Of a stretch of 64,000 nucleotides of DNA, positions 31,441 through 42,593 are shown one piece after another. The first letter of the stretch is position 1. Every line of letters begins with the position of its first letter. The notes under the pieces are model-generated. The model saw nothing but the letters and a program-made list of their open reading frames with translations, searched no databases and had not been told where the DNA came from. The DNA is from Symsagittifera roscoffensis. Lineage: Eukaryota; Xenacoelomorpha; Acoela; Convolutidae. The position numbers and the translations under genes are program-made. Where the stretch lies: positions 49,619,724 through 49,683,723 of the forward strand of contig NC_087068.1 of NCBI RefSeq assembly GCF_963678635.1, written 5' to 3'.

Positions 31441-33559
31441 TCAAGCAAAGCACAACCTATTTTGTGCGGAAAATTGAGCTCGTTGAGTTTACCCTGTGTT
31501 TACCCTTGCACTGAAGGCACAGAGCATAAATTGGTTTTTCAACTTTTAAAGCAGCGGCAAAAACTTTTGTAGGTGGTTTATGGAAACCAGTCTTTGGAGT
31601 CTCCTCAGGACGTGACTTATTCTGACTCACACGCATAAGTTCATGTGCCTCAGCCTTGCCGCGGAGCCAAACATTAAAATCTAAAACGATTGGCTGTCTC
31701 AAACATTTCTTTACAGAAAGGAGAGACCACGACTCTTTCATATTTGGAGGCAATTTTGAAATAACTTGATTCAAAATGAGTGTATTCTTCAAGTCGAACT
31801 GATATCCTAACGTTTTTAAAACAGCGACAAGACTGGATATACAGGAAGTGAAACTGATAATGCTTTCTGAATTGTGCATTTTGAGAGATGGAAAATTCGT
31901 AAGTTTTTCAAGATGAGCTGCCACAATTCTCTGTGGTTGTCCAAATTTCCTCTCCAGAGTTTTCAAAGCGTCCTTGTAGAATACTCCACTGTAAGCGAAT
32001 TCGGCAATTGCATTCTTCGCTTTGCCTGAAAGGAGAAATTTGAGATATGTCAGTTTAACATCATCACTTAAAACGTTTTGAACTGACCAAACCATTCAGG
32101 CCACTGCAATGGATTTCCATCGAAAGAAGACAATTTCCGCTCAGGCAAGGGACCTTTCTGGCTCAGTGTCAAGATTTCAGCTAGATCTTGATTAAAGATT
32201 GGTTTACTGCCCGAGGACGTAAAGGGGGCCCATATTGTTTGTTCTCATTTGTATAAGGCGCCATCAGTGGTTTCGAATAGATAGCGGCGTCTACATCATT
32301 AGGATCACCGACATAAAAAGTTTTTCCTCCGCTAGAGAATGGTTGAACATTCGATGGCTGTGTGACATAATATGAGTTAGGGGAGAAGGTGACTGTTGGA
32401 GAATTGAGAGGACCAGCGTTAGTTGGTAAAAGCGGTTGGTATACAAAATTTGCAGAATTACTTGGGAAAAAGGTTTGATGAGCAATGGGCATTGGGCTCG
32501 TCGGGATATTAGATTGATGAAAACTACTCTGCATCAAAGGGTTGTAGTTGTATAGGTTGGTCAAAAGTAGCTGTTCCTGTGGCTCATACGTACTGTTTAC
32601 GTTTGAATTTGGCAAGCTGACACTTGCACTTGATGTATGAGGGACGTTAACATTCTGTGAGTTTATACACGTGGTTTCGAAATAATTAGCATTTGGATGA
32701 GAGTTATTAATCATCGTCAGATTTCTACTGAAAGGCGGTTCAAAACTTGAAAATGAAAAGAACTCAGAAGCTGGTTCCAGATTGACACTTTGGACTGGCG
32801 CCACGGCTGAACTATCTCATGAGCTGGGAAATGAGTGTTCACCCAACTTCTTGTCCTGTCTTCCTCCGTTTGGTTCTCCTGAACGGCTATTGCCACTTTC
32901 CATCTGCTACGACGAAGTCCACAGATTTCAGAGGCTTCTTCCAGATATTCAGCCTCCTCGATAGTTGCTTCGGCTAGCTTTTGACGGCTTTCCTCTTCAA
33001 CCACATCAAGTTCAAGTTGACCCTTCCTCAACTGAATCTGGATCTCTTGCTTTTTCAAACAAAGATTAGCCTCTGCCTGGCATTCAACTTCCTCGCGTCT
33101 AAATTGTGCAAGGGCTGCCTCTCTTCGACGCTCGCTCGAAGTCATTGATGCAATCTTAGAACGCTGTGAAAGGGGTTTCTTGGAACGGACGGATTCGCTT
33201 GGCGTTGGGTTCGTGCAGTTGCTACCTGGTCCTTTTGAGGTTTAATTTGAAATTAATTTTTAGCTAGACCTAATACATCGTCATTTTTTGCAGTGATTGA
33301 TCCTAGGTAAAACTTAAGTTGATTTTTTTGTTTCAGCAGCAATGTTGCTGTGCATAGACAAAGATTTAAGCTCATCATTTTTCTCTATAATTTTTTGTAA
33401 GCAAATGCTAGATTTTGCGATGTAAGTTTCAATATAAGCTGGTCTATCATTTGAACTTATATATTCCGTAATTTTTGCATGGTAATTGTAAAGATTTGTT
33501 TCCAACTCTTTCCTGGCAGAATAAATTTTGTTTAGCTTCTGGCCGATATCAAACTCCAT
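31440..33559 (-). pseudogene. gag: BEL-B gag remnant
   Basis: Begins at ATG 33557-33559 (MEFDIGQKLNKIY), aligning with the first residues of BEL-A gag. A Glu/Lys/Gln-rich coiled-coil segment follows (32717-33145), then a Pro/Ser/Asn-rich stretch (32181-32804) and the DUF1759 domain (31640-32095), with a Tyr codon where BEL-A has TAA. Gag and pol were evidently one frame. Frames change at about 33150, 32750 and 32100. Confidence 0.85.
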
Positions 33560-33744
33560 TTTGAAAAATTTGTTTTTTGTTTTTAAATAGGAGCAAGAAA
33601 AATAATTATTGTCGATTGACGGAATCAAACTAAAATCAATTCAAGTAGCCGCGTCCTAAACCGCTTCTCGTTGCCTACGGAACAGAAGGACAACAAACTA
33701 CAAGATTGAAAATGAAGATGAATTGAACTAATGAAAAAAAAACA

Positions 33745-34335
33745 AATCAAGATTTATAATGCCTAACAAATGTTAAATATTCTTCGACTGTTGTCATTTG
33801 TGAAATTTTATGCTTATCTGCTTTTCTTTTCCTTAAACTTGGTCGACAATTTTTAATTTTTTTGATAAGTTTGGACAGATTGGGAAAATAACATTGAATG
33901 ATTCTCAAATTTTTTATTTCTAAAAACGCCGGAGGATGAATTAATTCAAGCTTACGAATTAGTTCTTTGTTGCTAGCTTTTCTTTTTGATATTAAATGTT
34001 TGGTCACCTTTATGGTTAATATTCCTGTTTCAAACAGACTTTTATTAATATTGGGGGTATTTTGGGGTGTACGTAAATAATGGCTGATATTTTGTTTTTC
34101 TATTCTTTTAAAATTTCAATCAGAAATTCTGGTGTAAGTGGGTTATCGTTGTTTGATCTATGCTTGCTCAATGATTTATTTATAACATCGTGCCAGTTTA
34201 TAAAACTTTTCTCTGTCATATAATTTGAGGAATTGCTTAAAAGATATTGAAAGTCTTTTGCCGGTTATTTGCATTCAAATTAAAGCTTAAACCTGGAACT
34301 GCTTTAAAAGTGTCGTGGAGTTAATGGTAATGTAT
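33745..34335 (-). pseudogene. Decayed coding-like block in the BEL-B leader, unrecognised
   Basis: On the sense strand an 86-codon frame (33747-34007) encodes a basic, Lys/Ile/Leu-rich segment. Sequence upstream of it continues protein-like in shifted frames (segments such as EKSFINWHDVINKSL and NPLTPEFLIEILKE near 34100-34200). It lies where BEL-A has none. It could be an extra retrotransposon frame, a captured host fragment or an insertion. No family recognised. Confidence 0.35.
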
Positions 34336-34639
34336 TAGCGGAGAGATGGAGAGAACTCTCAGCAATGATGAACACCATTGAGAGTGATAAGCGATACGGT
34401 TGTTTTAATGGCAATCAATTTAAGGAGTCTGTTGTTGTAAAGTCGTCACATAGAAATAAATAAAAAAAAGTTATGACGATAATAACTTTAAGAACCCTTA
34501 GCTGAGGGCTTGTAAGGTTCCACTAAAGCTTCGATTCAGTACTGTTTAAGTTAACGCGTACGGTTTATCGGTTAAACTCAACGACGTTACGGCGAAACGG
34601 TAGTAGTAACGGTCGCGGCGGTATGCGGCCGAAAACGGG

Positions 34640-34714
34640 GCAAGCCGATTAAATCTTTAAAGTTTATCCAACCACTGGAGGAAACCGAGGAAGTGATTCA
34701 CTCAAAAAACTTGC
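34640..34714 (-). ncRNA. BEL-B leader hairpin related to the BEL-A hairpins
   Basis: Arms GCAAG (34640-34644) and CTTGC (34710-34714) pair. The neighbouring bases GCAAGCCGATT and the loop motif GGAAACCGAGGAAG correspond to GCAAGTCGGTT and AAACCTGAGGATG in BEL-A. Unit length (75 nt) is close to that in BEL-A (79-81 nt). Single copy here. Confidence 0.55.
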
Positions 34715-35555
34715 TCGACACGATTGACGGTTTAAACGGTTGAACGGGCCAGACGAAAACGGTGTTTTCCAACTTTGCTCTAAACTCGGGCAAAAAAAAG
34801 TTTTTTTTTGTCAGTGAAAGTTTTGGGAATTGTTGTTATAAATTTTTTTTTTCGAGGATTTTTTTTTTGAAAAAAAAAACATTTTTGCGAAAGTTTTTTG
34901 AAAACTTTTCTGGTTTTTTTTTCACAAATTTTTTTAGGTTCGAAACTCTACTGGCGTTTTAGGGTACTGGGTATGCACGAGTATTAGGGTGTCTAATAGG
35001 GTCTTTATCGGTTTGCAATCAATTACATCGTATATGATTTTATAGCACTGATAATCAAAAAATAGCACTTTATTTTTGGTTAAAAAACTAGCACAAGTTA
35101 CAATCTAAAACTTGTTTGAAAACAAAGGGTTCGATCTTACAAGTTTTTCTGCAGGGAGTTCATCGAGCTTCAGACCAAAAGTCCACAAAGAATCCACAAA
35201 ATACCACTTTCGGACTTGTGTGATGTCGGCCTTCTGGGTTGTCGACTTTGTTTTGACTATGGCCGATTTTGGGATGATACCGCTACAAGAACTGGTTGTT
35301 TCGACAAAAGTAGTTTGCTGTTGTGGCAAAAGTTGTCAATCGTATCTGTTCGGCTAAATTCGACAAGCGATGCCGTTCTTGATTTCTTTAAATGGGTTGT
35401 TTTGCAGTTTCTGACTTTCGGCCAATCAACCTGTTTTTGATTTTTCGGTCGGTTGCACAAGTTTGAGTTTTCACGTAATCTGACCATTGCATGGGTTTAG
35501 TTCAATTCGAGGTCGCACAAAAATGTACAGATGTTTTTTGCTTTCGGATAACAAT

Positions 35556-35573
35556 TCCCGAGTCGCATGACCA
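35556..35573 (-). promoter_or_regulatory. BEL-B primer-binding site
   Basis: Plus strand TCCCGAGTCGCATGACCA ends in CCA like a tRNA 3' end and is separated from the LTR by AAA, the same layout as in BEL-A but a different primer tRNA. Confidence 0.75.
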
Positions 35574-35576
35574 AAA

Positions 35577-36020
35577 TATTCTGGCCTTTTTTATAACTCG
35601 AATAAAAACAGGAAACAAAATCGATTTAATTCAACAGAATCAATAAACTGCGAATTTTAGTAATTTATATTGCACGGAATTAGCAACAACATTACACGTA
35701 TCAAGTTAAAAAGTGGGCTTGTTCATGCGCTGATTTGTGTGATTTCACAATGAATTCACTCTTGGTTCACGCAGTGTAATTAACAGAAACTCAATTGCAA
35801 ACAATTTTGATCCGATTAAAATATTAGCATTTTATGTTCTGTCAGGTTCGGCTGAAAAGGATTCTCAAATGAAACGAATTAGGTGAGAATCGAACCCACG
35901 CCGAACTCCCCGGAACGCACTATGTATACGCTGAGCTATAAAGCTGGTATTGCTAAGCAACTATACTGGCTTTATAGTATACTTTCATACTTTCAACTTT
36001 AATGCTATGTAGCATTAACA
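35577..36020 (-). repeat. BEL-B 5' LTR (444 bp)
   Basis: Same ends as the left LTR. Relative to 22404-22835 it lacks about 11 bp near 35740 and carries about 24 extra bp (35940-35963) between the TATA-like motif and the tRNA-like block. The copy at 57041 has a similar extra segment. tRNA-like block at 35879-35940. Confidence 0.9.
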
Positions 36021-36025
36021 GTATG
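36021..36025. repeat. Target site duplication of BEL-B, right copy (GTATG)
   Basis: Matches 22399-22403. Confidence 0.88.
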
Positions 36026-36860
36026 TGTGGATAGATTTTCAAAATTCCCATCGGCACAAATAACATCCAGCACATCGGCTAAATCAATCATAAGTTTTCT
36101 TAGCAAATACGTAGCTCTACATGGGATACCTAGAACTATTAGAACGGATCAGGGATCAGGCTTTATCTCTGATGAAATTAAAGAATTTTGTCTCGAACAT
36201 AACATAAAGTTCATATTTAGCCCGGTGGGTGACCATAGAGCTACGGGATTGGTCGAACGTTTAATTAGAACCGTTACAGAAAGGCTCTTAGTCATGGCTC
36301 AAGAACACCCAAAACCGTCGCTAGAATCTGCACTACTGAAGATTATGAAATGTTTAAGAACTGTAACGCAACAGTCGTTAAGCTGCTCCCCCTACGAAGC
36401 ACACTTTGGTAGATCCCCAAATACTATCTGGCATAATTTAGTCAAGTCACCATCTTCAAATAACCTTGATTGGAACAAAACCTTATTATGTATTGATAAA
36501 GGCCAAAAACTCATGAGTCGGGAAAGAAGACACGACTGGGACACTCCCGACTATATTGAAGATGGAGATCTGGACGAGAACTTATCTTAGCTAATGATAT
36601 CTCTAATGCAGTGAGATACGTCCCTAGTAGCGCTGGTTCTCCCGTGAAAGTTCTCTCCCACACCGAAAAGAGAGACGCTCTAGGCCTCAAAAATCCCGTG
36701 TTGAACAACCCGTCGGGTAAGACCACTATATATAGAAAAAATAAGGATAGATTGAAGAGTGAACCATTCTATAGAGAACTTAAGAAGGAAATCTTAAGGG
36801 AGAAAGATCACACAGTTACACTAAAAAATGGAAAACTAATACGTAAATTTTGATTGAGCC
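36021..36860 (+). pseudogene. Gypsy integrase, C-terminal part
   Basis: Continues the integrase core after the BEL-B insertion: VDRFSKFPSAQ, RTDQGSGF with the second catalytic Asp, and GLVERLIRTVTERL with the Glu. A stop at 36588 is followed in another frame (36611-36853) by the C-terminal tail with a basic end. The catalytic triad is retained across the two halves, so the domain was in good order when BEL-B inserted. Confidence 0.88.
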
Positions 36861-38642
36861 ATTAAAAGACAACTTGCTCCGAAGAAGGCTAGCTCGAGAA
36901 AGAGAGATCAACTAGTAAAATTTTACGCAACCAAGGGACCGAGGAAGATTATGAAACTCCAAAGAAACGTCGGTTTTAGAAATTCAGATGCGACCCAAAA
37001 AAAAGAAACCTTCAGACCAAATTCGAAGAGCTAGATATTGCGAGGCGGAATGCTGTGATGAATAGTTCGAGAGAGACACTCCTGAGAGAGGAGGAAGAAC
37101 AACGCAAACGATTGAGGTTTTTCCATTGGCCTCGAAAATGACCACGAATCAAGCCCGCCGGGCAAACGCAACTACTCAAGAATTAGTAAAAATGAAAGCA
37201 GAGCGACGAACCCTTCAGCTGAAACATTATCAGACGACGATGCCAGTGACCTAATTTCGCTAAAAGAGTTAAAGACTAAAACTATAATCGATCTAGAAAA
37301 TCAAACAGAACGCCCACCGCAAGATCGAGCAGACCTTAAAGTTGAAACCCCGAACCAAATTGAAGCTAAAATAGAAAAGGCAGAGATCTCACGGATCGAC
37401 CTAGACTTAGAAGATAATAGTTCAGTCCCGCATATAACCCCGCCGCTCATCTTCCTGGACAGCCATGAAGAAAGAGTTAAACAACCAAGGGATACCAAAT
37501 TTCCCGGAAAACCCTGGAGCAAAACTAACCGAAAAGAATGCTGAACATGATTCAATGGCGGATATGGAAAACCAACTAAAAGAGCCGGCTTCTACCAAGA
37601 TAAAAAATAAATTGTCTGGCACGGCTAAAAGGAAGGCCTCGTCACCAGTGAAATCACCACCTCCTAAAAAACTGCCCGATACTTATTCTCGACACAACAG
37701 TAGACCCATGCGATCTAGACAATTGCCGACGATGCTGGGAGAGAGAGTGTTTACCAGCCTAGTAGACAAATCCGACACCCCCCATATTGCTCAATGATTG
37801 AAGCAATCACTACCGAATTGGAGAGCTACCAAATTGACGTAGTAGAGCTAACCCTCCCGACAACATCTTCGAAATCGCATCCAACGACAGTTTACCTATC
37901 AGAAGGAAGATCTGAGCAGTTGAGTGGTGAAAAGTCTCTCAATCATCCTCCCAAACTGTTTCACCCAGGAAGGTTCAATTCAGCCCTGAGGTTCGTACGA
38001 CATAATTCCACCCATCGGGTCTACCCTCCGAATCAATTGAGGCAACGTCAACACCAATTGTATTTGATCCAGACTGGCTAAATGCCCCTTCTATCATTTC
38101 TGCGAGAGAATTTCTAGGACGATCAATGACGCTTGGCGAACTGAGGAGGTGGAAAGTCAATCGAGCCGCAAACCGGGATGCCGTTTAGACCCCATTTGAG
38201 GATCAGAGATACCACACATTAAAACTAAAACTTTTGAAAAACTTTTGTTCAGTAACTTTCAGTAAATTTTGTACGGTTCTCGATATGAGTTTCGGTACCA
38301 TTGTGATGCAATTCTTTGTCGAAAAAATAACCCTTCGGCTGGACTAGTATTTTTTATGACACTGACCCATTGTAGTGTAGCGTACAAATTCTTAATCGCT
38401 TTAGCTATTAACGTTGAGCCCTTACCAGCGCAGTACAACTATTTACGGCAAAATTACTATTTTACCCTTCGGGTGCTATCGTGGGGTAAAACCATCATCT
38501 TACCATTCAGATGCTAACATCTTACCCATCGAGTACTATCGTGGGGCTTTTCCGGTCAGTCGTACCCGCTACTCCATTCCAGAGCCAGAACATTTTTTTT
38601 GCATGCCGAAAGTATATGCTATAGCTAAATTTTCGCGGGGAA
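36861..38642 (+). other. Gypsy 3' region with broken unrecognised frames
   Basis: Short frames (37465-37797, 37794-38081) rich in Lys, Ser, Pro and Glu may be the remains of a frame downstream of integrase. There is no membrane segment to suggest an envelope gene. Just before the LTR, CGCGGGGAA (38634-38642) is the likely polypurine tract. Sequence 38460-38560 holds short repeats of ATTTTACCCTTCGGG/ATCTTACCCATCGAG type. Confidence 0.55.
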
Positions 38643-38985
38643 TGTCAAATGTGATGTCTTATTGTCGACATTTTAACCTTTAAGTTATACTCAGTTATGA
38701 CCATGCCAATTTAAATACCTGCCAAAAGCGCAACGGCTTTTGGTAGATCTGGAGACCGATCATTAATCTTTATTGATACGTAACCAATTGTGTGCAACTA
38801 ACTCTTAATTCAACCTTTTTACTTGACTCTTAGCTTAGTTTAGTTACCCTTAGTCTTTTAGTCTAGTCCAAGATAAAAGCCTACAACTAAATTGTAGGGA
38901 TCTTAAAACCAACCAGTGTTAAACTAGTGTTAGTTTAAGTTTAACCGACTAAACCAATCGGCGGTTTTATCTGAATTTTTTAACA
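38643..38985 (+). repeat. Gypsy 3' LTR (343 bp)
   Basis: Same length and ends as 18750-19092, with scattered substitutions. Confidence 0.92.
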
Positions 38986-38990
38986 GAATT
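38986..38990. repeat. Target site duplication of the gypsy element, right copy (GAATT)
   Basis: Matches 18745-18749. Confidence 0.9.
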
Positions 38991-41879
38991 GGATGCGGAT
39001 TAAGCATCGGTGCGACTTATAATATTTAAACTCTCGCATACTTCGACTCGTGTAGAAAAAGTTAGATTCAATTAAGTGCTATTGAGGGTCTGACTGAAAA
39101 CCACCAAATGAAACGCGAGTTTAAACTTTCGATGAAATATTTCCAGTCTTCAGATTAAACGCTCGAAAAAAAAATCAGGCAAATAATATTGGCTCAAATC
39201 AAATTTCATGCAAAAATCTTGCGAGGAGACAAAAAACTGCAACATTTTTTAACCTATGTCGAAAAAACAACGTAAACTGAAGCAGTTGAAAACAAGCTTC
39301 AATGAAATTTAAAGGTGTGTTCAATTTCCAACCCCGAATAACACGTGGCTCAGCTAAAGCTGGAGGTATCTGTTGAATTTTTTAGAACAGGTTTCACTTT
39401 AGCGAGTAACATTTAAAGTTCAAAAACTGAATTCTACCCAAAACTTTAATGGTTTCTCTACTAAAATAAATGGTGGGTTGCTTGTGTAGTTGGGATATTT
39501 AAAACGCGTTCTTATAATTGATTTCATTATGAACTTGGCAGGGTAGTGGACTTTTCCCCACAACAGCCCGTGACAGCGAAACCCGTGACAGAAAAGCCGC
39601 TTATGCCGGAAAGATTACCATTACCTGATTTTTATTGAATCATTAATCTAAGACTTGGCGGGAGAACTTAGAGATAATTCAAAAAATTTGAAAAAAAAAA
39701 TTAAGTTTCAAAGGTTTGATTTTTTTGCAGATCATAACATTTTTTTAAAACAAATATGGGATAATCATTTATTCAATGGAGCTTTCCACAACCTGCTTTT
39801 TTCAATTGAACTTAAAGTCTGAGGTTTGGAGGTGTAGCTTTATAAAAACTTAATTTTTATCAAAGAATGATCAAAAATGAAAAGTTGGATTTTATGAGGG
39901 ACAAAACGGTTTGAGTGAAACTACTAGGGGCCCAGCAATGGCTTGGGGTACATTTTTGATTTTTTTGATTTTGTAGGGCTGATGCGGGATGAAAAGGTAA
40001 TTTCAAAAAATCAACAAAAGGCTTCACCCAAAATTGTAGCTGTTCCTCTAAATGTATTAAAGGAGAAGTTTTCGAGAGTTTGGAAATCTCTCAGACACAA
40101 TTTTTTGTCTGAATTTATGGCGTAGATGCTTATAAACGGAGGCATGAACCTGTTGCCTCAACTAAACCCTTGATAACAGGTTCGGCTGAGTAGCTTCCGA
40201 GAAGAATCAAAAGTTTTCGAAAACGGATACGAAATCAAAACATTGCTTGTTCTTTGTAAGAAAAAACTTAGACGTCGCCATTTATACAGGGAAGTTTTTC
40301 TCAACCCTTTCTTTTTTCTGAAAAAGTTTCACCGCTGACAAGCAAATATTTTTTGTCAACAATGAGTCAGCGCTCTTTTATCATTATTTTTTCTAAAACT
40401 TGAATGTACAATGGTGCTCACTCTCGTTTTCTCATACTCTTTTGTTGTTGCATCCTTTTTTCATGATACGCCGAGGGTTTTTTTTTCAATACGAATAAAT
40501 TAGATTTGCGAAAAACGAATGCCTAAAAGCGAAAGCATTTTTTTAATAATCAATTAAACCATGGATTTCAATTCAATTTTGTTAATAAAATATTAATCTA
40601 TCAAAAACCATGTATAAAAAAGTTTAAAGCTTACCCTCTCTTACTGCGGGAGCCCGGAAACCTCTAAAATTTGGCGAGATCCCCTCAAAGCTCAACGTTT
40701 ACAGTGAGAAATTTTCCTCAAAAGGCTGCAGCCTGATGCATTAATTTGTGCATTCAGGAAAACGCTTCCAGGATCTATTGCTAATTCAAAGATGTTCTTA
40801 TTAGAAAAAATTTTTGAACACTCAACTGATGCATTGATGATTTCTCAAAAGTTCATGGATAGAAGTTTATCGCTCCTTCACTGCTAATTCAGTACAATAT
40901 GAGCACTGCAATTTCCTATCAGGGCGATGAATAATTTTTTTGACGCCAATTTTTTGCTAATTCATCATTAAAAGTTTCAAAAGTATCAGATCTAAATCAT
41001 TGATATTTCAGCTCTGAAATCTGCTCTTTGTAAAACTTTAGAGCTAAATCAATGAGAGCGATCGCTGTTATTTTTTGTAATTTATCGCTATTTCATCGCC
41101 AAAACCTTTTTATATTTCAGATCTGAATCAATGCTAATTGAAATTTAAACATTGATATAAAACCTGAAAGTTAGATTTTGGGTAAATATTTAAAGATAAA
41201 AACTTTGATTTAGGCCGCTGTTTTCCAATTTCCAAGGTGAACGCAACTCTGGTATTTACGAGACTAACTTTAAAAACCGAACCTCTCTGCAACAAAGTCT
41301 TTTTCTCTCTCGAATTGATGCTTCTGCATAGAGCAAATCATGCAGATAGGGAGTCGGCTGATCGAATTGCACGAAGATTTTTTCCATTCACTGTTCATTC
41401 GGTCGCTGATAGACATATTATAGCAGCCCTGTGCTCCTTTTTACGACTGCTTTTTTCTCAGCCTCTTCTGAACAGAACCAACAGACAGTTCGGAAAGAGT
41501 CAATGAACGCAAGTATTCACCAAAGAAACACTGCCTTCTTTTTTGAAAAAATCTCAATTTTGATATTCGAAGCAAAAAATAGATGGCCTTGAAGCACTTT
41601 GATTTTCTAGAATAGTTTAGCAGTGGCACTGTTTTGATTAAGTTATAACCCAAATTGAACGAAAATTGAACAAAAGATAAAAAATTTATTTGGCTGGTAA
41701 ATCTGAAAACTAAATTCCATTTTCGAAACTAGAAGGTAATCAAGTTTTCCTATAAGGGGAGTGGGAGGTGCGGATTTTCAAACAAACAAGTTAACCTTTG
41801 TCGATCTTTTTTTTTAGCTCTACCGAATCGATTTTTGTGAAACTCTATAAAAATCCTGTTTTCTATAAAGATCCTGAAG
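38991..41879. other. AT-rich spacer, no gene seen
   Basis: Short frames at 39943-40125 and 41237-41506 have no recognisable content. Nothing else could be supported. Confidence 0.45.
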
Positions 41880-42030
41880 TGAATTTTTGAAGAAACAGAC
41901 CACAAATGCCCGCCTTCTCCTCAAAATTAGCAAATTTTGCCGCCAAAGGCGCCTGTAGAATTTTTTCAAGAATGGATTCGTACAATGGGTACCAAAGGGT
42001 TGGGGGGCTCTTTGGGCAGCGAGGGAGTCG
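41880..42030. repeat. Dispersed GGCGCC repeat, partial copy
   Basis: Contains CTCAAAATTAGCAAATTTTGCCGCCAAAGGCGCC and CTTTGGGCAGCGAGGGAGTCGAAT in pieces, in the same orientation as the copy at 49137-49480. A weaker inverted match (GACTCCCTCGC) is at 17315-17345. Confidence 0.5.
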
Positions 42031-42263
42031 AATAAAAAAAAAGATTGATTAAAACTGCTTGAATGTTATTTTGTACTGCTTGTTAAAAGAATAATTTAAT
42101 CCCTGTGGAAAAAGGGGCGTTCCCCTGCCCCGTTAAATCTGATTCTGCGACTCTGCTTCTGATTCTGCGACACAAATACGACCATGGTTACAACAATTTG
42201 GAAAAACTGAAAAGAGTTTAGAAAAGCTCGAACTGTTCTAGTTGGAACCAGTTTAAAACATAG

Positions 42264-42593
42264 TCAAAATGGCTTGAAAAGAGCACTCGTATTCATCATC
42301 TCGTCCACACATCCAAATTGAGCCGACTTGAACTTAATTCTCTCATCTCCGAAAACACCCGCTTGAACTCCGGTCGGCACTCTTTCCAGCCACAGTTTTT
42401 CAAATGCCGGAACACTAGCAAGAAAATGCTCCGGAATAATTTCTTCAGGTTCTAGTTGTTCCCACATAGTCGCATTTTGTGTCTGTTTATCGATTATCCC
42501 TAGTTTGTTCTTTACGTGTATCATAATTTTGTATCCAGTGTCGTTTTTTTCGGCTATCAGAATTGGATAGTTGCTGGTTTTGTTTACCGGATT
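42264..42593 (-). CDS. Candidate coding exon, unrecognised protein
   Basis: A minus-strand frame is open for 110 codons from a possible splice acceptor (TTTTTGTGAG, ending at 42594) to TGA at 42264-42266. Composition is protein-like and GC-richer than its flanks. The peptide is acidic to neutral with no low-complexity run, for example YPILIAEKNDTGYKIMIHV near the start and MWEQLEPEEIIPEHFL in the middle. An internal ATG is at 42522-42524. No family recognised; probably the last exon of a minus-strand gene whose other exons I cannot place. Confidence 0.4.
   Translation of the reverse strand, partial: NPVNKTSNYPILIAEKNDTGYKIMIHVKNKLGIIDKQTQNATMWEQLEPEEIIPEHFLASVPAFEKLWLERVPTGVQAGVFGDERIKFKSAQFGCVDEMMNTSALFKPF

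Larger units (their letters stand above)
33560..35555 (-). other. BEL-B leader
   Basis: About 2 kb between primer-binding site and gag. Holds a conserved hairpin (34640-34714), a T-run-rich tract (34760-34960) matched in the 57-61 kb copy and more loosely in BEL-A, and a decayed coding-like block (33745-34335) absent from BEL-A. Confidence 0.7.
22404..36020 (-). mobile_element. BEL-B: decayed BEL/Pao element nested in the gypsy integrase
   Basis: Minus-strand element: 5' LTR 35577-36020, primer-binding site 35556-35573, leader to 33560, gag about 31440-33559, pol from 31440 to the array, 3' LTR 22404-22835. Many frameshifts, a reverse transcriptase deletion near 30650, and the tandem array show that it is dead. 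LTR ends are TG...TA in sense orientation (plus strand TATTCTGG...TTAACA), unlike the TG...CA of BEL-A. Outer LTRs differ by indels and many substitutions, so it is old. Confidence 0.9.
18750..38985 (+). mobile_element. Decayed Ty3/gypsy retrotransposon interrupted by BEL-B
   Basis: 343-bp LTRs at 18750-19092 and 38643-38985 with TG...CA ends and a GAATT duplication bound the element. Removing BEL-B (22404-36020), its gypsy-containing repeats and one GTATG copy leaves about 6.6 kb. Order on the plus strand is gag with zinc knuckles, protease, reverse transcriptase, RNase H, integrase and a 3' region, the Ty3/gypsy order. Frames are broken, and parts of the reverse transcriptase and RNase H are deleted. 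LTRs differ at roughly 4-5% of positions by eye, so it is much older than BEL-A. Confidence 0.93.

Noticed and set aside
34762-34962. Phe/Lys-rich frame in the BEL-B leader
   Set aside because: It is produced by runs of T and A and matches a noncoding leader tract.
36861-38642. An envelope gene downstream of gypsy integrase
   Set aside because: The broken frames lack a signal peptide, membrane segment or Cys pattern; low-complexity Lys/Ser/Pro content only.
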